Source: Candidatus Zixiibacteriota bacterium
Lineage (GTDB): Bacteria; Zixibacteria; MSB-5A5; GN15; FEB-12
Length of the DNA stretch: 34,761 nt
Direction: 5' to 3'
NCBI GenBank assembly: GCA_024276275.1
Contig: JAJRXM010000072.1
Coordinates: forward strand, 72,416-107,176
Shown: positions 18,069 through 25,962 of the stretch, piece after piece
Position numbering within the stretch: the first letter of the stretch is position 1
Layout of the letters: the number at the start of each line of letters is the position of its first letter
Program-made: the position numbers and the translations under genes
The notes under the pieces: model-generated
Database searches by the model: none
What the model was told of the DNA's origin: nothing
The model's input: the letters and a program-made list of their open reading frames with translations, nothing else

Positions 18069-18610
18069 TGTAATATAAACATACACAATAAAATGAGAGT
18101 TATCAACCAAGAGATATATCCAATTATATCTCCATATTTTGTAAAAATAGTTTTTTCGTATAGTAAGTTAACTTTACTTTGTAAAGCGGCGACCTCAAAA
18201 AGTTCCAATCTATCCCGAATTCGCCCATACCCGTCAACAACATACGTATGCCCCGAATTTGCAACCCGCACACCCCATGAACGGTTTTCAATTGCCCGAG
18301 TGAGAAAAATACGGGCATGCATTTCAATACCGACAGATGACCCAAACCAGGTATCGTTCGTAATACCTACCAGAAAATTAGCACCTTTTAGAATAGCTTC
18401 ACGTGAAAACTCAGGAAACGTAGATTCAAAGCAAATTAAAACTGCATAGCTATAATCCGGCAGTTCAAAAAGTTTTATTGAATCACCCGGATAAAAATCC
18501 GACCACCATTGGACATTGTATGTCTTTATGAATGTCAGATATTTTTCGACAAAATCTTTTTGTAACAAAGGGAAATAATCCTGATAAGGTACATGTTCTG
18601 AATATGGCAC
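18041..18610 (-). pseudogene. lnt: Apolipoprotein N-acyltransferase, C-terminal part (frameshift fragment)
   Basis: The second half of Lnt's nitrilase-like domain and the last transmembrane helix. It carries the catalytic Cys in 'LICFEST' (residue 60 of the fragment), 'GITNDTWFGSSVGIEMH' and 'RAIENRSWGVRVANSG', all strong Lnt signatures, and ends in a membrane helix (about 158-182). The first usable start is GTG at 18610, but the frame is open upstream and reads 'FNPQGELEQRYDKVKLVPY', which contains the catalytic Lys of the 'YDKVKLVP' motif. That stretch overlaps the end of the N-terminal fragment in another frame, so the two belong to one gene. Confidence 0.88.
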
Positions 18611-18615
18611 TAATT

Positions 18616-19551
18616 TTACTTTATCATATCTTTGTTCAAGCTCTCCTTGCGGATTAAACTGATAGACTGAATTAAAATATCTTTGTTTATTTTTTTATTT
18701 CCAGCCCCTAATGCTCCGACCAAGTGGTAGCCTCCCGATTGTATCGCTATTTGTCCGACAACTTTGCGATATTCGGCATTATGAGACAAATATGTAGGAG
18801 CAGATGTTTCCGGCCAAATAAATAATTTAGGTATAGTATCAGAGGCAGTCTGTGCTAAAGAGTCATACAACTTAAAAGAATGCCACTCGTTTCCTTTTGC
18901 CCATTTCACATCTATCGGTACAGAACCTTGCAACAGGACAACATCAACTTTACCCGGTACCGGATATTTCGGAATAACAATCCACCCGTACGAAACCAAA
19001 CCGCCGATAATAACGATAGAAACTAAAAACGATGTAAGTTTTCTCTCCGTTTTTACTTCTTTTCTTAATATTTGCCATAGTAAGATATTTACAATAATGA
19101 TTAATAAAGAAAGACCGTGAACCGAGGTTACCGAAACAATTTGCATAATTTTCAAATAGAATGATTGTGTATAACCGATATCTGACCAGGGAAATGAAAA
19201 CTCGGTCAAGGTTCTGAAATACTCAAGCCCGACCCAGAGAAACGGAAACAGCACTATCCCATATATCGGTTTTATATGATACGTTTTACTAAACAACCAA
19301 AAAAGGATTGAGATATAAAATGCCAACAGAAATACAGCACCAAAAAGCCCGGGAACAGTTACCATCGAAATCCAGTAGATTAAAAACAAGTTTAGAAAAA
19401 ATCCGTAAAACAGACCTGTCTTAAAAGCTTCTTTGGTTGTAAGTTTAGAAAATATCGCTATCGGTCGAACCAAGGCAATCCATGCTAAAAATCCAAAGTA
19501 CTCAGGATAGTATGAGAGTGATAATAAAAATGCCCAAAAGATTAACTCCAA
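18616..19551 (-). pseudogene. lnt: Apolipoprotein N-acyltransferase, N-terminal part (frameshift fragment)
   Basis: Membrane half of Lnt, which N-acylates the lipidated Cys of lipoproteins in the inner membrane. The fragment has about six hydrophobic segments, 'PEYFGFLAWIALVRP' near the N-terminus, 'SFPWSDIGYTQS', and the catalytic Glu in 'FIWPETSAP' (about residue 248). After 'GALGAGNKKINKDI' the frame runs into non-family sequence and stops at 18616, while true Lnt sequence continues in the -1 frame. One missing base between about 18665 and 18690 would restore a protein of about 500 residues. The start is TTG at 19551 with GGA eight bases upstream. The gene lies 70 bases after gpmI. Confidence 0.88.
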
Positions 19552-19621
19552 TCGGTAGTTCCGAATAGCTTTATCTTTGGGTACAAATAAATAAATTATT
19601 TTTTGAAATATCGCTTTCAGA

Positions 19622-21151
19622 TCAATTCCCTTTTTTTATGAGAGATTTCCCTGTCATTTCAGTCGGTTGTGTTAGTCTAAGAATTTCAAGAATAGTCGGA
19701 GCAACATCGGCTAAAATACCACCGTCTCGAAGTGTTACTTTTTCAAGTGAAGTTGATGGGTCAAAAAGAACAAACGGAACCAAGTTAGTCGTGTGAGCAG
19801 TCCACGGTCCGCCGGTTTCCGGGTTTATCATCATTTCGGCATTACCGTGGTCGGCGGTTATGAGTGCTACCGCTTTTTGTTCTGTAATTGCATCTATAAT
19901 TTCACCGAGACCTTTGTCAACTGCTTCAACCGCTTTTTTAGCTGCCTCAAAATCTCCGGTATGTCCGACCATATCACAGTTCGCAAAATTTATTAAAATA
20001 AAATTAAACTGATTTGATTTAATTCTTTTGACAACCCGCGATGTAACCTCTGGAGCAGACATTTCCGGTTGTAAATCGTAGGTTGCTACTTTTGGTGATG
20101 CAATCATATCACGAACTTCACCCTCAAATGGTTTTTCAACTCCACCGTTAAAAAAGAATGTAACATGTGCATATTTTTCTGTTTCAGCTGTGCGAATCTG
20201 TTTCATATTCTTAGCTTCCAAAACAGCACCTAAAATATTTTCATGTTTTATTTTACCATACGCTACTATTGCTTCGGTTAATGAAATATCATAATTGGTC
20301 ATTGTAACAAGATTGATTTTGGGATGTTCCCGTTTTTCATAACCCTCAACATCGTGACCGGTCAGCATATACGACAACTGCCTGGCTCTGTCTGCACGAA
20401 AATTAAACATGATACAAAGGTCATTCTCTTTAATAGTTCCGTCAGTATCCAGCAAAACAGGTTCTATAAATTCATCAGTTATATTATTATCATATGATGC
20501 CTGAATTGCCGCTATAGGGTCATCAGCTTTAGCACCTTTTCCATTTACAAAAGAATCAAACGCTTTGTCCATCCGCTCCCAACGTTTGTCGCGGTCCATA
20601 CCGTAATAGCGGCCGCCGAGTGAGGCAACTTTTCCAAGCCCTATCTCATCAAACTGTTTAAGCGTTTCACGCATATACTTGATACCGTTCGTCGGAGAAG
20701 TATCGCGACCGTCCATAAAGGCATGCAAATATAATTTTTTGATATTTTTTTGTTTGGCAAGTTTCACCAATGCATACAGATGGTCTAATGATGAATGTAC
20801 TTTACCGTCGGATAGAAGTCCGAACAGATGCACCGCGGTACCGCTTGCGGCAGCTTTTTCCATCGGAATTGTAAACGCTTTGTTTTCAAAAAAGTCACCG
20901 TCTGAAATTGATTTATCTATGCGGGTTATATCTTGATAGACAACTCTACCGGCACCTAAATTCAGATGCCCGACTTCCGAGTTTCCCATCTGTCCCTCAG
21001 GTAATCCTACCGACAAACCGGAACCGTCAATCAATGTATGTGGATAGGTAGCGAGTAGTTTATCAAAATTTGGAGTATGTGCAGCAGCAACAGCATTATC
21101 AGGTAGTGCTTCACGATACCCAAAACCGTCTAAAATACAAAGGAGTACCAT
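19622..21151 (-). CDS. gpmI: 2,3-bisphosphoglycerate-independent phosphoglycerate mutase
   Basis: Cytoplasmic Mn-dependent glycolytic enzyme interconverting 3- and 2-phosphoglycerate. The 509 residues match the family. Visible: metal-binding 'LLCILDGFGYRE' at the N-terminus, the phosphorylated Ser in 'MGNSEVGHLNLGAGR' (Ser58), 'HAFMDGRDTSP', 'GRYYGMDRDKRWERM', 'NFRADRARQ', 'NFANCDMVGHTGD', and 'LITADHGNAEMM' for the second metal site. The ATG lies five bases after the purM stop, with no strong ribosome site, so translation is probably coupled to purM. The frame is intact. Confidence 0.97.
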   Translation of the reverse strand: MVLLCILDGFGYREALPDNAVAAAHTPNFDKLLATYPHTLIDGSGLSVGLPEGQMGNSEVGHLNLGAGRVVYQDITRIDKSISDGDFFENKAFTIPMEKAAASGTAVHLFGLLSDGKVHSSLDHLYALVKLAKQKNIKKLYLHAFMDGRDTSPTNGIKYMRETLKQFDEIGLGKVASLGGRYYGMDRDKRWERMDKAFDSFVNGKGAKADDPIAAIQASYDNNITDEFIEPVLLDTDGTIKENDLCIMFNFRADRARQLSYMLTGHDVEGYEKREHPKINLVTMTNYDISLTEAIVAYGKIKHENILGAVLEAKNMKQIRTAETEKYAHVTFFFNGGVEKPFEGEVRDMIASPKVATYDLQPEMSAPEVTSRVVKRIKSNQFNFILINFANCDMVGHTGDFEAAKKAVEAVDKGLGEIIDAITEQKAVALITADHGNAEMMINPETGGPWTAHTTNLVPFVLFDPSTSLEKVTLRDGGILADVAPTILEILRLTQPTEMTGKSLIKKGN

Positions 21152-21156
21152 AGATG

Positions 21157-22209
21157 TTAAACTAGCTTCACAGTTTTATCACCTTTAGTGATAGTTCCGA
21201 TATTATAAACATCTTCACCGACAGCTTTAATATCTGCTGTTATAGCATCAGCATCATTTTTATCAACTACTAAAATATATCCGATACCCATATTAAAGGC
21301 GGAATAAATATCAACAGGGTCAATATTACCAATCTCTTTTAAATAATTGAACAGTGGATTTATCTCACCCCAACTGTTTTTTTCGATAACGGCTGTCATA
21401 TTTTCAGGAAGGATTCTTTTTAAGTTCCCCGGTATACCACCGCCTGTAATATGTGCCATCCCTTGGATATCATGTTTATCAAGCAGCGGATGTATAAGCG
21501 AACTGTAACATTTATGAACCGACAAGAGTGCATCGCCGATTGTCATGCCGAGTTGGTCAACATGATCAGACGGTTTCAGTCCGCCGATATCAAAGACTGC
21601 TTTGCGGGCAAGTGTATATCCGTTGGTGTGCAGTCCTGTTGACGGAAGCCCGAGACAAACATCACCCTCTTTGATAGTCGAACCGTTGACTATTTTATCT
21701 TTGTCAACCATACCGACAACAAAGCCGACTAAATCATATTCGCCCTCTTGATAAAACTCAGGAAGTTCCGCCATTTCACCGCCGATTAGTGCTGTATTAT
21801 TTTGTTTGCAGGCAAAAGCCAGCCCTTCCAAAATTTTAGCAACTGTATTTTGGTTGAGTTTTCCGACACCGATATAGTCTAAAAAGAACATCGGTTTGGC
21901 AGCATGCACCAAAATATCATTGATGCAATGATTCACTAAACATTGTCCGATAGTGTCATGTTTGTTAGTCATAAATGCGACTTTGAGTTTTGTACCGACA
22001 GAGTCTGTTGATGAAAGCAGAACCGGATTTTTAATGTTTGAAATATCTGGTTGGAAAAACCCGCCAAAGGCCCCTAACCCCTGAAGTACCTGCGAGTTAA
22101 AGGTCGAACTTGCCAGTGTTTTTATACGGTTGACCGCCTCTTCACCGGCTTTTACGTCTACGCCTGATTCGGCGTACGTTATCTTTGTATCTGAATTGTT
22201 TTGTGTCAT
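21157..22209 (-). CDS. purM: Phosphoribosylformylglycinamidine cyclo-ligase
   Basis: AIR synthetase of de novo purine synthesis, converting FGAM to AIR with ATP in the cytoplasm. The 350 residues match the family. Signatures: 'YAESGVDVKAGEEAV' at the N-terminus, 'LLSSTDSVGTKLKVA', 'ALIGGEMAELPEFY', 'GLPSTGLHTNGYTLAR', 'HITGGGIPGNLKRILP' and 'SAFNMGIGYILVV'. The ATG at 22209 matches the family start, but no ribosome site precedes it, and a near-consensus promoter ends five bases upstream, so the mRNA is probably leaderless. gpmI follows closely and is probably cotranscribed. Confidence 0.97.
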   Translation of the reverse strand: MTQNNSDTKITYAESGVDVKAGEEAVNRIKTLASSTFNSQVLQGLGAFGGFFQPDISNIKNPVLLSSTDSVGTKLKVAFMTNKHDTIGQCLVNHCINDILVHAAKPMFFLDYIGVGKLNQNTVAKILEGLAFACKQNNTALIGGEMAELPEFYQEGEYDLVGFVVGMVDKDKIVNGSTIKEGDVCLGLPSTGLHTNGYTLARKAVFDIGGLKPSDHVDQLGMTIGDALLSVHKCYSSLIHPLLDKHDIQGMAHITGGGIPGNLKRILPENMTAVIEKNSWGEINPLFNYLKEIGNIDPVDIYSAFNMGIGYILVVDKNDADAITADIKAVGEDVYNIGTITKGDKTVKLV

Positions 22210-22214
22210 TGTGA

Positions 22215-22243
22215 TATATACGATTGATGACCAAAAATGTCAA
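22215..22243 (-). promoter_or_regulatory. Strong sigma70-type promoter for a leaderless purM mRNA
   Basis: TTGACA (22243-22238), spacer of exactly 17 bases, TATATA (22220-22215). The purM ATG begins at 22209, six bases after the -10 box, where transcription would start. A second TTGACA lies further upstream (about 22271-22266) with a poorer -10, so promoters may be in tandem. Confidence 0.75.
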
Positions 22244-22304
22244 TAATTGAGTAAAGATATATTATTGTCAAAGTTGAAAGAAATATTCTTTTATCACAAA
22301 GATT

Positions 22305-22502
22305 TTATTCAATATCCCGTTTTTGAATTTTGTTTGATACTTTTTGTACAGACTCTTTTTTAAAGTTATAAAATAAACCTAAGCTAAGCATTATACCGCC
22401 GAGTATTAAAAGTGCTGTATTTCCATAATTAAATCCGATGATTAACCAAACGATACCTAAGACTAAACCTACAGCTGCTGTTTCTGAATTTTTTATATGC
22501 AT
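22305..22502 (-). CDS. Small two-helix membrane protein, function unknown
   Basis: I do not recognise this 65-residue protein. It has two hydrophobic helices, 'VGLVLGIVWLIIGFNY' (about 11-26) and 'ALLILGGIMLSLGLFYNF' (about 30-47), joined by a tight turn with Asn and Gly, and a basic C-terminal tail rich in Lys. The ATG at 22502 has a good ribosome site, AGAGGA with five bases of spacing, which supports real translation. It is 72 bases downstream of the zinc-ribbon gene and about 95 bases upstream of purM, which has its own promoter. Confidence 0.66.
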   Translation of the reverse strand: MHIKNSETAAVGLVLGIVWLIIGFNYGNTALLILGGIMLSLGLFYNFKKESVQKVSNKIQKRDIE

Positions 22503-22573
22503 TATATCCTCTATTTTTATTTCTAATATATAGACGTGATATAATCGATATAGTTACAAAATAATTATGCTAT

Positions 22574-23041
22574 TCAAATTTCAACGAGTTTACACTTTTC
22601 CCATTCTTCACCGATAATTATTTTAGCCTCATTGTCTACATCTTCAATCGAATTACTGTCGACAAAAAGAGAATATCCGCCGCCAATTGGCTGATATGAT
22701 GACATCCCTATCTGTCCGGTAATACCAAAATAACCGGTTTCTGAGTGAACAACTGCTACAATATCTTTTACATGCAGAGCCTCCAGAAGCATTTCAGACT
22801 GAGCCTGTGAATTTAAACGGGCAACATGCACCCAGTCAATTTCTTTCGGAAAGTCTGTAGACTCATCTGCTAAACTGGAATTTTCAAGTTCTTTGAGTTC
22901 ATTTAACAATGGTGATGCATCTACTTTCTTTTCATCTTCCACAACATTTTTCAATTCTTCTTCTGTAACCAACGTCTCATTGCAGTCGGCACAAACAGTT
23001 ATTTCCGGTCGGTATTCATATTTACAACTGGGACAAAACAT
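22574..23041 (-). CDS. Zinc-ribbon protein with DUF2007-like domain
   Basis: A 155-residue protein. The N-terminus is a short zinc ribbon with two CxxC pairs, 'MFCPSCKYEY' and 'VCADCNETLV' (Cys 3, 6, 17 and 20). An acidic linker follows (about 25-65). The C-terminal part has 'DWVHVARLNSQAQSEMLLEAL', which resembles the opening of DUF2007 (putative signal-transducing) domains, and 'YSLFVDSNSIEDVDNEAKII', which resembles its end. The ATG has TAGGAG eight bases upstream, overlapping the rluD stop, so the two genes are cotranscribed. Function unknown. Confidence 0.8.
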   Translation of the reverse strand: MFCPSCKYEYRPEITVCADCNETLVTEEELKNVVEDEKKVDASPLLNELKELENSSLADESTDFPKEIDWVHVARLNSQAQSEMLLEALHVKDIVAVVHSETGYFGITGQIGMSSYQPIGGGYSLFVDSNSIEDVDNEAKIIIGEEWEKCKLVEI

Positions 23042-23050
23042 ATATTTCTC

Positions 23051-24031
23051 CTAAGCACCTTCATTATTCAAAATATTTATTACTCTATTATAATCATCAG
23101 GGATTTTCGCTTCAAGTTCAATTTTCTCACCGGTAATCGGGTGAGTGAATGCTATTTTCTGAGCATGTAAAGCCTGACGTTTGAGAGTTCCTAAAAGTTT
23201 TTTAGCAAGAGGTCTTTCGGGACCGAATATTCCTTTGTGCCATTTATCCCGTCCCCCGTATTCATTATCTCCAAAAACAGGATGACCGAGATGTGAAAAA
23301 TGCACCCGAATCTGATGAGTCCTTCCGGTTTGCAGAGAAACTTCCAAAAGGTCATAGGTACGATAACGGGCAAGAAGTTTGTATTCGGTAATAGCTTCAC
23401 GACTGCCGACATTTGTTACAGTCATTTTTTTACGGTCGTTGATAGACCTGCCTATCGGGAGATTTATCTCGCCAAAATCCTCTTTCATATGTCCGCAGAC
23501 TAAGGCAAGATATGTTCGTTTTACCTCGCGGGCTTGGATTGCTTCTTGAAGTTTGTGATGGACATTGTCATTTTTAGCTATCAACAAAAGCCCCGATGTA
23601 TCTTTGTCTAATCGATGTACAATTCCGGGTCTGTCTTTATCGGTTGCCTGCGATAAGTTTTGAAAATTAAACAGCAATGCATTCACCAAAGTACCCGATT
23701 TATTTCCTGCTCCCGGATGTGTCACCAAGCCGGGTTGTTTGTTTACAACGGCGAGATATTCATCGTCATAGACAATATCCAAAGGGATATCTTCAGGCTC
23801 TAACAAAATTTCTTCTGCGGGAGTTATGCTGATTATAATCGTATCATGAGGTTTGACTTTTTGTTTTTTGTTTGCTTCTAACCCGTTGATGATAATCGCT
23901 TGGTCGGAAATCAGATTTTGAATTTTAGAACGGGTAAGTTCTAAATCAGGATGTGAGGCGAGATATGAATCAATACGTTCAGATTCAGTCCCTTCATCAA
24001 CAATAATTTCAATTTTTTCTATTTCAGCCAT
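23051..24031 (-). CDS. rluD: 23S rRNA pseudouridine synthase, RluD-like
   Basis: RluA/RluD-family pseudouridine synthase with an N-terminal S4 RNA-binding domain (about 15-75), acting on 23S rRNA helix 69 if a true RluD. Signatures: catalytic Asp in 'GIVHRLDKDTSGLLL', 'QPGLVTHPGAGN', 'LQTGRTHQIRVHFSHLGHP' and 'RQALHAQKIAFTHPITG'. It is 326 residues, normal for the family. AGGG lies only one base before the ATG, so initiation may be weak or leaderless; a TTGACT box sits at 24065-24060. Other paralogues of the family (RluC) cannot be excluded from sequence alone. Confidence 0.93.
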   Translation of the reverse strand: MAEIEKIEIIVDEGTESERIDSYLASHPDLELTRSKIQNLISDQAIIINGLEANKKQKVKPHDTIIISITPAEEILLEPEDIPLDIVYDDEYLAVVNKQPGLVTHPGAGNKSGTLVNALLFNFQNLSQATDKDRPGIVHRLDKDTSGLLLIAKNDNVHHKLQEAIQAREVKRTYLALVCGHMKEDFGEINLPIGRSINDRKKMTVTNVGSREAITEYKLLARYRTYDLLEVSLQTGRTHQIRVHFSHLGHPVFGDNEYGGRDKWHKGIFGPERPLAKKLLGTLKRQALHAQKIAFTHPITGEKIELEAKIPDDYNRVINILNNEGA

Positions 24032-24036
24032 GCCCT

Positions 24037-24065
24037 AACAAACCATTTTTGCAAGATAAAGTCAA
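24037..24065 (-). promoter_or_regulatory. Possible promoter before rluD
   Basis: TTGACT (24065-24060) is followed after 17 bases by TTTGTT (24042-24037). The -10 match is poor. If used, transcription would begin within a few bases of the rluD ATG. Confidence 0.3.
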
Positions 24066-24086
24066 GTTGTCAGATTTCTTCAATAT

Positions 24087-24111
24087 GTCATACTGAGCGG
24101 AGTCGAAGTAT
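24087..24111. repeat. Left copy of a 25-bp perfect inverted repeat (CATACTGAG...GAAGTAT type)
   Basis: GTCATACTGAGCGGAGTCGA and five further bases occur here and, as an exact reverse complement, at 25990-26014. The pair encloses the repeat island and its nuclease-like gene. The 'TACTGAGCGGAGTCGAAGTA' type of sequence is familiar as an interspersed intergenic repeat in many bacterial genomes. Confidence 0.85.
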
Positions 24112-24123
24112 ACACCTAATTCT

Positions 24124-24157
24124 GTCATTGCGAGGAGCGAAGCGACGTGGCAATCTC
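24124..24157. repeat. REP-like intergenic element (CATTGCGAGGAGCGAAGCGA type)
   Basis: GTCATTGCGAGGAGCGAAGC followed by a short tail to CAATCTC. Its ends can pair (ATTGC with GCAAT). This consensus recurs in intergenic DNA of many unrelated bacteria; here there is one copy. Confidence 0.65.
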
Positions 24158-24168
24158 ATCTTATTGAG

Positions 24169-24192
24169 CCGTCAGGAACCCTTTCCTGACGG
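24169..24192. repeat. Perfect 10-bp hairpin
   Basis: CCGTCAGGAA (24169-24178), loop CCCT, TTCCTGACGG (24183-24192). No T run follows on either side, so it is more like a REP-type hairpin than an intrinsic terminator. Confidence 0.75.
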
Positions 24193-24201
24193 TATAATAT
24201 A

Positions 24202-24301
24202 TCATACTGAACTTATCGAAGTATGCTCCAATAAGAAAGGTTTTTTCAACAAGTAGGTCGCGGTTCCGATTCTAGTAAATATAATTGTGAGAAACCCGAC
24301 A
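24202..24301. repeat. Left arm of a composite inverted repeat
   Basis: Three blocks have reverse-complement partners to the right of the nuclease-like gene. Block 24202-24253 pairs imperfectly with 25961-26013, AAGTAGGTCGCGGTTCCG (24251-24268) with 25736-25753 at one mismatch, and GAGAAACCCGACA (24289-24301) exactly with 25694-25706. The order is not perfectly nested, which suggests repeats inserted or rearranged more than once. Confidence 0.75.
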
Positions 24302-24312
24302 GTCTTTTTATT

Positions 24313-24342
24313 GAACTCCTCTCCGTCGAAGACGGAGTCCAG
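24313..24342. repeat. 30-bp direct repeat, copy 1, containing a hairpin
   Basis: A 30-base sequence starting GAACTCCTCTCCGTCG is identical to 24774-24803. Its core CTCCGTC-GAA-GACGGAG forms a perfect 7-bp stem. Confidence 0.85.
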
Positions 24343-24773
24343 TGCAGGAACATATTTAAGCAACTAATTATGGCAGGCCTCAAAAGCGAGACCTTCCCTA
24401 CATTATTGATGTACTCCTTTCCGTGCTTGACACAGAATCCAGCCCTTACGCATCAGAAGTAAATGGCTTCAGTCACATATAAAACATCTTTTTTTATTGA
24501 AAATCTACTGCTCTTTTTCGATAAAACTAAATCCCCCGCAGGGAGTTACGGCGAAATGGCTTTGCCCTGAAAAATGGCTTAAAGCCATTTTTGCTCATAT
24601 TAACTGTAGTGATTTTGTAGGGCATAATTCACCTTCCGCATAAAGAACTTCATACTATGAGATGAATTAAATATCTACGTTGAACATGTATGATAATTGT
24701 AACTGTTGCCAGGCTGAGTATTGTTAGTTGGTGTTCCAAGTTCGCCTTAGCGAACAGAACCCGACAAACTCCC
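24343..24773. other. Non-coding stretch between the two 30-bp direct repeats
   Basis: No gene or recognisable gene remnant. It contains the terminator-like hairpin at 24570-24592 and a small hairpin GTTCGC-CTTA-GCGAAC at 24740-24755. Nothing else stands out. Confidence 0.5.
24570..24592. terminator. Terminator-like hairpin with A and T flanks
   Basis: AAAAATGGC (24570-24578), loop TTAAA, GCCATTTTT (24584-24592). The A tract and T tract flanking a short GC core would allow intrinsic termination in either direction. It lies downstream of the nuclease-like gene on the minus strand, at about 240 bases. Confidence 0.45.
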
Positions 24774-24803
24774 GAACTCCTCTCCGTCGAAGACGGAGTC
24801 CAG
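24774..24803. repeat. 30-bp direct repeat, copy 2
   Basis: Identical to 24313-24342, 461 bases away, and 30 bases beyond the stop of the nuclease-like gene. The hairpin core lies just downstream of that gene and could stabilise or end its transcript. Confidence 0.85.
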
Positions 24804-24832
24804 AACAGAATAATTTTTAAATTATTTTTCGA

Positions 24833-25459
24833 TTAGCTCACTTCCCAAAGAGATATCAAACAATGAAGTTTTTGCTTAAACCCTAATATACTTCCTGTTT
24901 TAAACGAAAACTCTTCATCAATCAACGACACATTTATTTTCCTGTTACTATCTTCTTCCCTATTCAATCCTTTTATTTTTTGTTCGCCCCAAAAGTATGT
25001 TATCTCTTTGTTATTCTCGTTTACTATTTTCTCGTGCATGTCTTTTTCAAAACAATCTTTTAACCCGCAAAATAATTTGATAACATTCTTGTCTCTGATT
25101 CTATGAAGTTTTTCAATATCATCTAAATATGTTTCAATCCTATTTACCAATTTAAATTCGAGAATAATTTTTTTCACAATATCTTTCTTTTCATTTTCCC
25201 AATATTCGAAGATTAAATCTGATGGGCCTCCAGCTTTATCAAATGTATATTCTGTGTACCAATCAAAATAATTAGTATTAAAAATAAATTCATTTCTATA
25301 GGCGACTTGTTTCCCAACCTCAAAAACAAATGCTAGTTCAGGCATATCAAAAAGACCTTTATTTTCACCCGATGCACTAATCAGTTTATCTTCTTTTAAA
25401 GCTGTTTCAATAATGACTTCTCTAATTTTATTTTTGATAAATGTTTCGTTCGCACACAT
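24833..25459 (-). CDS. Orphan PD-(D/E)xK nuclease-like protein
   Basis: I do not recognise the family. The 208-residue protein has a pattern typical of restriction-endonuclease-like folds: 'GGPSDLIFEYW' with Asp81 at the end of a strand, then 'KKIILEFKL' with Glu101 and Lys103, giving D-x19-ExK; Glu47 in 'FVFEVGKQ' could be the helix acidic residue. The region after it, 'YLDDIEKLHRIRD', looks helical. The ATG at 25459 has AAGG five bases upstream and TTGACA at 25529-25524, so it looks expressed. No methyltransferase, toxin or defence partner is adjacent. It is enclosed by inverted repeats. Nuclease activity is inferred from the motif only. Confidence 0.68.
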   Translation of the reverse strand: MCANETFIKNKIREVIIETALKEDKLISASGENKGLFDMPELAFVFEVGKQVAYRNEFIFNTNYFDWYTEYTFDKAGGPSDLIFEYWENEKKDIVKKIILEFKLVNRIETYLDDIEKLHRIRDKNVIKLFCGLKDCFEKDMHEKIVNENNKEITYFWGEQKIKGLNREEDSNRKINVSLIDEEFSFKTGSILGFKQKLHCLISLWEVS

Positions 25460-25500
25460 AGTGACCTTTCCAAATTTCTTATTAAATTGAAATACTTTTA

Positions 25501-25529
25501 AGAATCCGTAAATTAGGATCAGATGTCAA
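25501..25529 (-). promoter_or_regulatory. Possible promoter of the nuclease-like gene
   Basis: A perfect TTGACA (25529-25524) is followed after 17 bases by GATTCT (25506-25501), a weak -10 with three of six matches. The gene begins at 25459, leaving a leader of about 35 bases with an AAGG site. Confidence 0.42.
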
Positions 25530-25546
25530 TTATAAAAGATACTGGA

Positions 25547-25564
25547 TTCCAGCCTTCGCTGGAA
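25547..25564. repeat. REP-like hairpin (TTCCAGC-CTTC-GCTGGAA)
   Basis: A perfect 7-bp stem with the stable loop CTTC, followed by TGACA. The type 'ATTCCnGCnTTCGCnGGAATGACA' is a common intergenic repeat in many bacteria. Confidence 0.7.
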
Positions 25565-25693
25565 TGACATTGAAAAGCCTCTCTTGTCAGGAACAACCGT
25601 CTCCTAAACTACAATTTCTTTACATAATCAACGCAGATTCCTATGCTCCCCTGTTTTATATGATTATGAATATTTTGTTACAACAAATAGTTT

Positions 25694-25753
25694 TGTCGGG
25701 TTTCTCGATTTTGAAATCTAACGATTTCAAACCAACGGAACCACGACCTACTT
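25694..25753. repeat. Right arm of the composite inverted repeat
   Basis: TGTCGGGTTTCTC (25694-25706) and CGGAACCACGACCTACTT (25736-25753) are reverse complements of 24289-24301 (exact) and 24251-24268 (one mismatch). Between them TTTGAAATC-TAAC-GATTTCAAA (25710-25731) is a perfect 9-bp hairpin. Confidence 0.78.
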
Positions 25754-25769
25754 CCAAAGGAACTTTTTT

Positions 25770-25813
25770 GTCGGGTTCAGCTTCCACCTATCGGAGTTCG
25801 TTTGGAACCCGAC
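25770..25813. repeat. Short inverted repeat GTCGGGTTC / GAACCCGAC
   Basis: GTCGGGTTC (25770-25778) and GAACCCGAC (25805-25813) are perfect 9-bp arms around 26 bases. The motif GTCGGGTT also occurs at 25695 and, reversed, at about 24294 and 24759, so it is a recurrent unit of this island. Confidence 0.7.
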
Positions 25814-25962
25814 CTACAGGTAGATAATGTTTTATAAATAAGAACAGGAAATTAGAAAAAACAAAAAATGAACGGAACAAAGCCATTTTGCTGTAACACT
25901 AAGGACGTAATGAGATTATAGAGAAAAAGTTGTTTCGAACAGACCAGACCCCTCTTTTGGGC

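Noticed and set aside
22210-22304. A tRNA or riboswitch before purM
   Set aside because: No cloverleaf or conserved purine-riboswitch core is visible, and the promoter leaves no leader to hold one.
24124-25813. A CRISPR array in the repeat-rich spacer
   Set aside because: The repeats are hairpins and inverted pairs at irregular distances, with no regular repeat-spacer pattern and no cas genes.
25564-25827. An 87-codon plus-strand ORF in the repeat island
   Set aside because: It runs through hairpins and inverted repeats and its composition follows those repeats. No start signal or family similarity.
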